Shown here one piece after another: positions 63,452 to 64,000 of a DNA stretch of 64,000 nucleotides (position 1 is its first letter; each line of letters begins with the position of its first letter). Position numbers and translations under genes: made by a program. Under the pieces are notes generated by a model, which saw only the letters and a list, made by a program, of their open reading frames with translations, made no database searches and was not told the DNA's origin. The stretch lies in the NCBI RefSeq assembly GCF_019039035.1, contig NZ_JAHNZT010000012.1, positions 62,001-126,000 of the forward strand, in the 5' to 3' direction. This DNA comes from Citreicoccus inhibens (GTDB lineage Bacteria; Myxococcota; Myxococcia; Myxococcales; Myxococcaceae).

Positions 63452-64000
63452 GTGCAGAAGATTGGCTACCTGATTCCCGAGTTCCCCGGGCAGACGCACA
63501 TTTTCTTCTGGCGCGAGCTGCAAGCGCTGCCGGCGAAGGGTGTGTCTCCGGAGCTGGTGTCCACCCGGCCCCCCCCCGCGCGCATCATCAGCCACAGTTG
63601 GGCGCGTGAGGCGATGTCTCGCACGGAGTACCTGGCGCCGCCGGGGCCGTGGGGATTGGCGGAGGCGGCCGCGGAGGTGGCGCGCGCGCTGCCCACGGGG
63701 TGGGCGCGGTGTCTGGCTTCCATCGCGCGGGCGCGCGGGTTGGACGCGAAGGGGCGGGCGCAGCTGTTGGCGTTCGCGGTGATGGGGGGGCGGCTGGCGT
63801 CATTGGCGCGGCGGCGAGGATGGACGCACGTGCACGTGCACAGCTGCGCGAACGCGGCGCACGTGGCGATGTTCGCGCACCTGCTGTCGGGGCTGACGTA
63901 CAGCATCACGTTGCATGGGCCGTTGGATGACTATGGGCCCAACCAGCACGAGAAGTGGCGGCACGCGAAGTTCGCGTTCGTGATTACGCGCAAGTTGTTG
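63452..64000 (+). CDS. GT4-type glycosyltransferase, N-terminal part (cut by window end)
   Basis: 183 residues are visible from GTG 63452, preceded by GGAAAG, running off the window. IGYLIPEFPGQTHIFFWRELQAL is the N-terminal motif of GT4 enzymes of the WcaL/colanic-acid type (P-x-x-S/G-E-T-F-x-x-x-E). Later THVHVHSCANAAHVAMFAHLLSGLTYSITLHGPLDDYGPNQHEKWRHAKFAFVITRKLL fits the H-x-H-F-x and acceptor region. It is divergent from the left-reading eps operon (161-base gap), a shared promoter region. It may correspond to EpsE of Myxococcus xanthus, but order alone is not enough for a symbol. Confidence 0.82.
   Translation, partial: MQKIGYLIPEFPGQTHIFFWRELQALPAKGVSPELVSTRPPPARIISHSWAREAMSRTEYLAPPGPWGLAEAAAEVARALPTGWARCLASIARARGLDAKGRAQLLAFAVMGGRLASLARRRGWTHVHVHSCANAAHVAMFAHLLSGLTYSITLHGPLDDYGPNQHEKWRHAKFAFVITRKLL

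Overview
The window is chromosomal DNA of a myxobacterium, most likely suborder Cystobacterineae (Myxococcus and relatives). The DNA is very G+C rich with strong third-position bias. The order dnaA, rpmH-rnpA-yidD-yidC-khpB-mnmE, mnmG-rsmG, parA-parB-bactofilin and an eps exopolysaccharide block is what I recall of the origin-proximal region of Myxococcus xanthus. The assignment rests on gene content and motifs, not on a search.

Layout. 0-13 kb holds accessory and housekeeping genes: nitroreductase end, N6-adenine methyltransferase, DoxX, CapA-like protein, MFS exporter, a frameshifted DGPF/YCII gene, a broken phosphatase-like gene, a VOC protein, a catalytic plus non-catalytic pair of M16 peptidases, and two membrane proteins. 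13-20.6 kb is the replication and membrane-insertion core: dnaA reads left, and rpmH, rnpA, yidD, yidC, khpB, a small gene and mnmE read right from a back-to-back promoter region. 20.7-31.7 kb holds a Uma2-type nuclease, an MshEN-domain protein, SppA, a coiled-coil repeat protein, a two-domain M16 peptidase, a macro-domain protein, a Cys-rich lipoprotein and a DGPF gene coupled to an ECF42-type sigma factor. 32.3-34.9 kb is mnmG-rsmG with DnaA-box-like 9-mers between them.

35.4-46.7 kb is the most striking part: about 11.3 kb in which I find no credible gene. It holds an array of 13 perfect and 2 single-mismatch copies of the ParB-binding palindrome GTTCCACGTGGAAC between 38,427 and 40,829, plus degenerate copies. 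Site spacing is strongly quantised (about 85, 150-152 and 168-169 bp). A separate block of about 101-bp tandem repeats lies at 42.1-42.7 kb. I read the region as the chromosome centromere. parA, parB and a bacM-like bactofilin follow at 47.6-49.8 kb, next to the array they act on.

49.8-58.1 kb holds a lipoprotein, a one-helix peptide, the ergothioneine pair egtB-egtD (read left), a TRIC-type channel, a single-domain response regulator, a RelE-like protein, a 1.8-kb repeat-bearing gap, a membrane protein and an XRE regulator. 58.2-64 kb is exopolysaccharide synthesis: a left-reading five-gene operon (degenerate ATPase-like protein, GT2, serine-acetyltransferase-like protein, GH44, WecG/TagA glycosyltransferase) and a divergent GT4 glycosyltransferase cut by the window edge.

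Other leads are: a shared TGT(C/A)GA-N17-CGAC promoter motif in front of both DGPF genes 24 kb apart (a likely ECF42 regulon), a palindrome carrying both -35 boxes of divergent dnaA and rpmH promoters, and a promoter-like motif directly followed by a 16-bp perfect inverted repeat upstream of mnmG (possible structured RNA).
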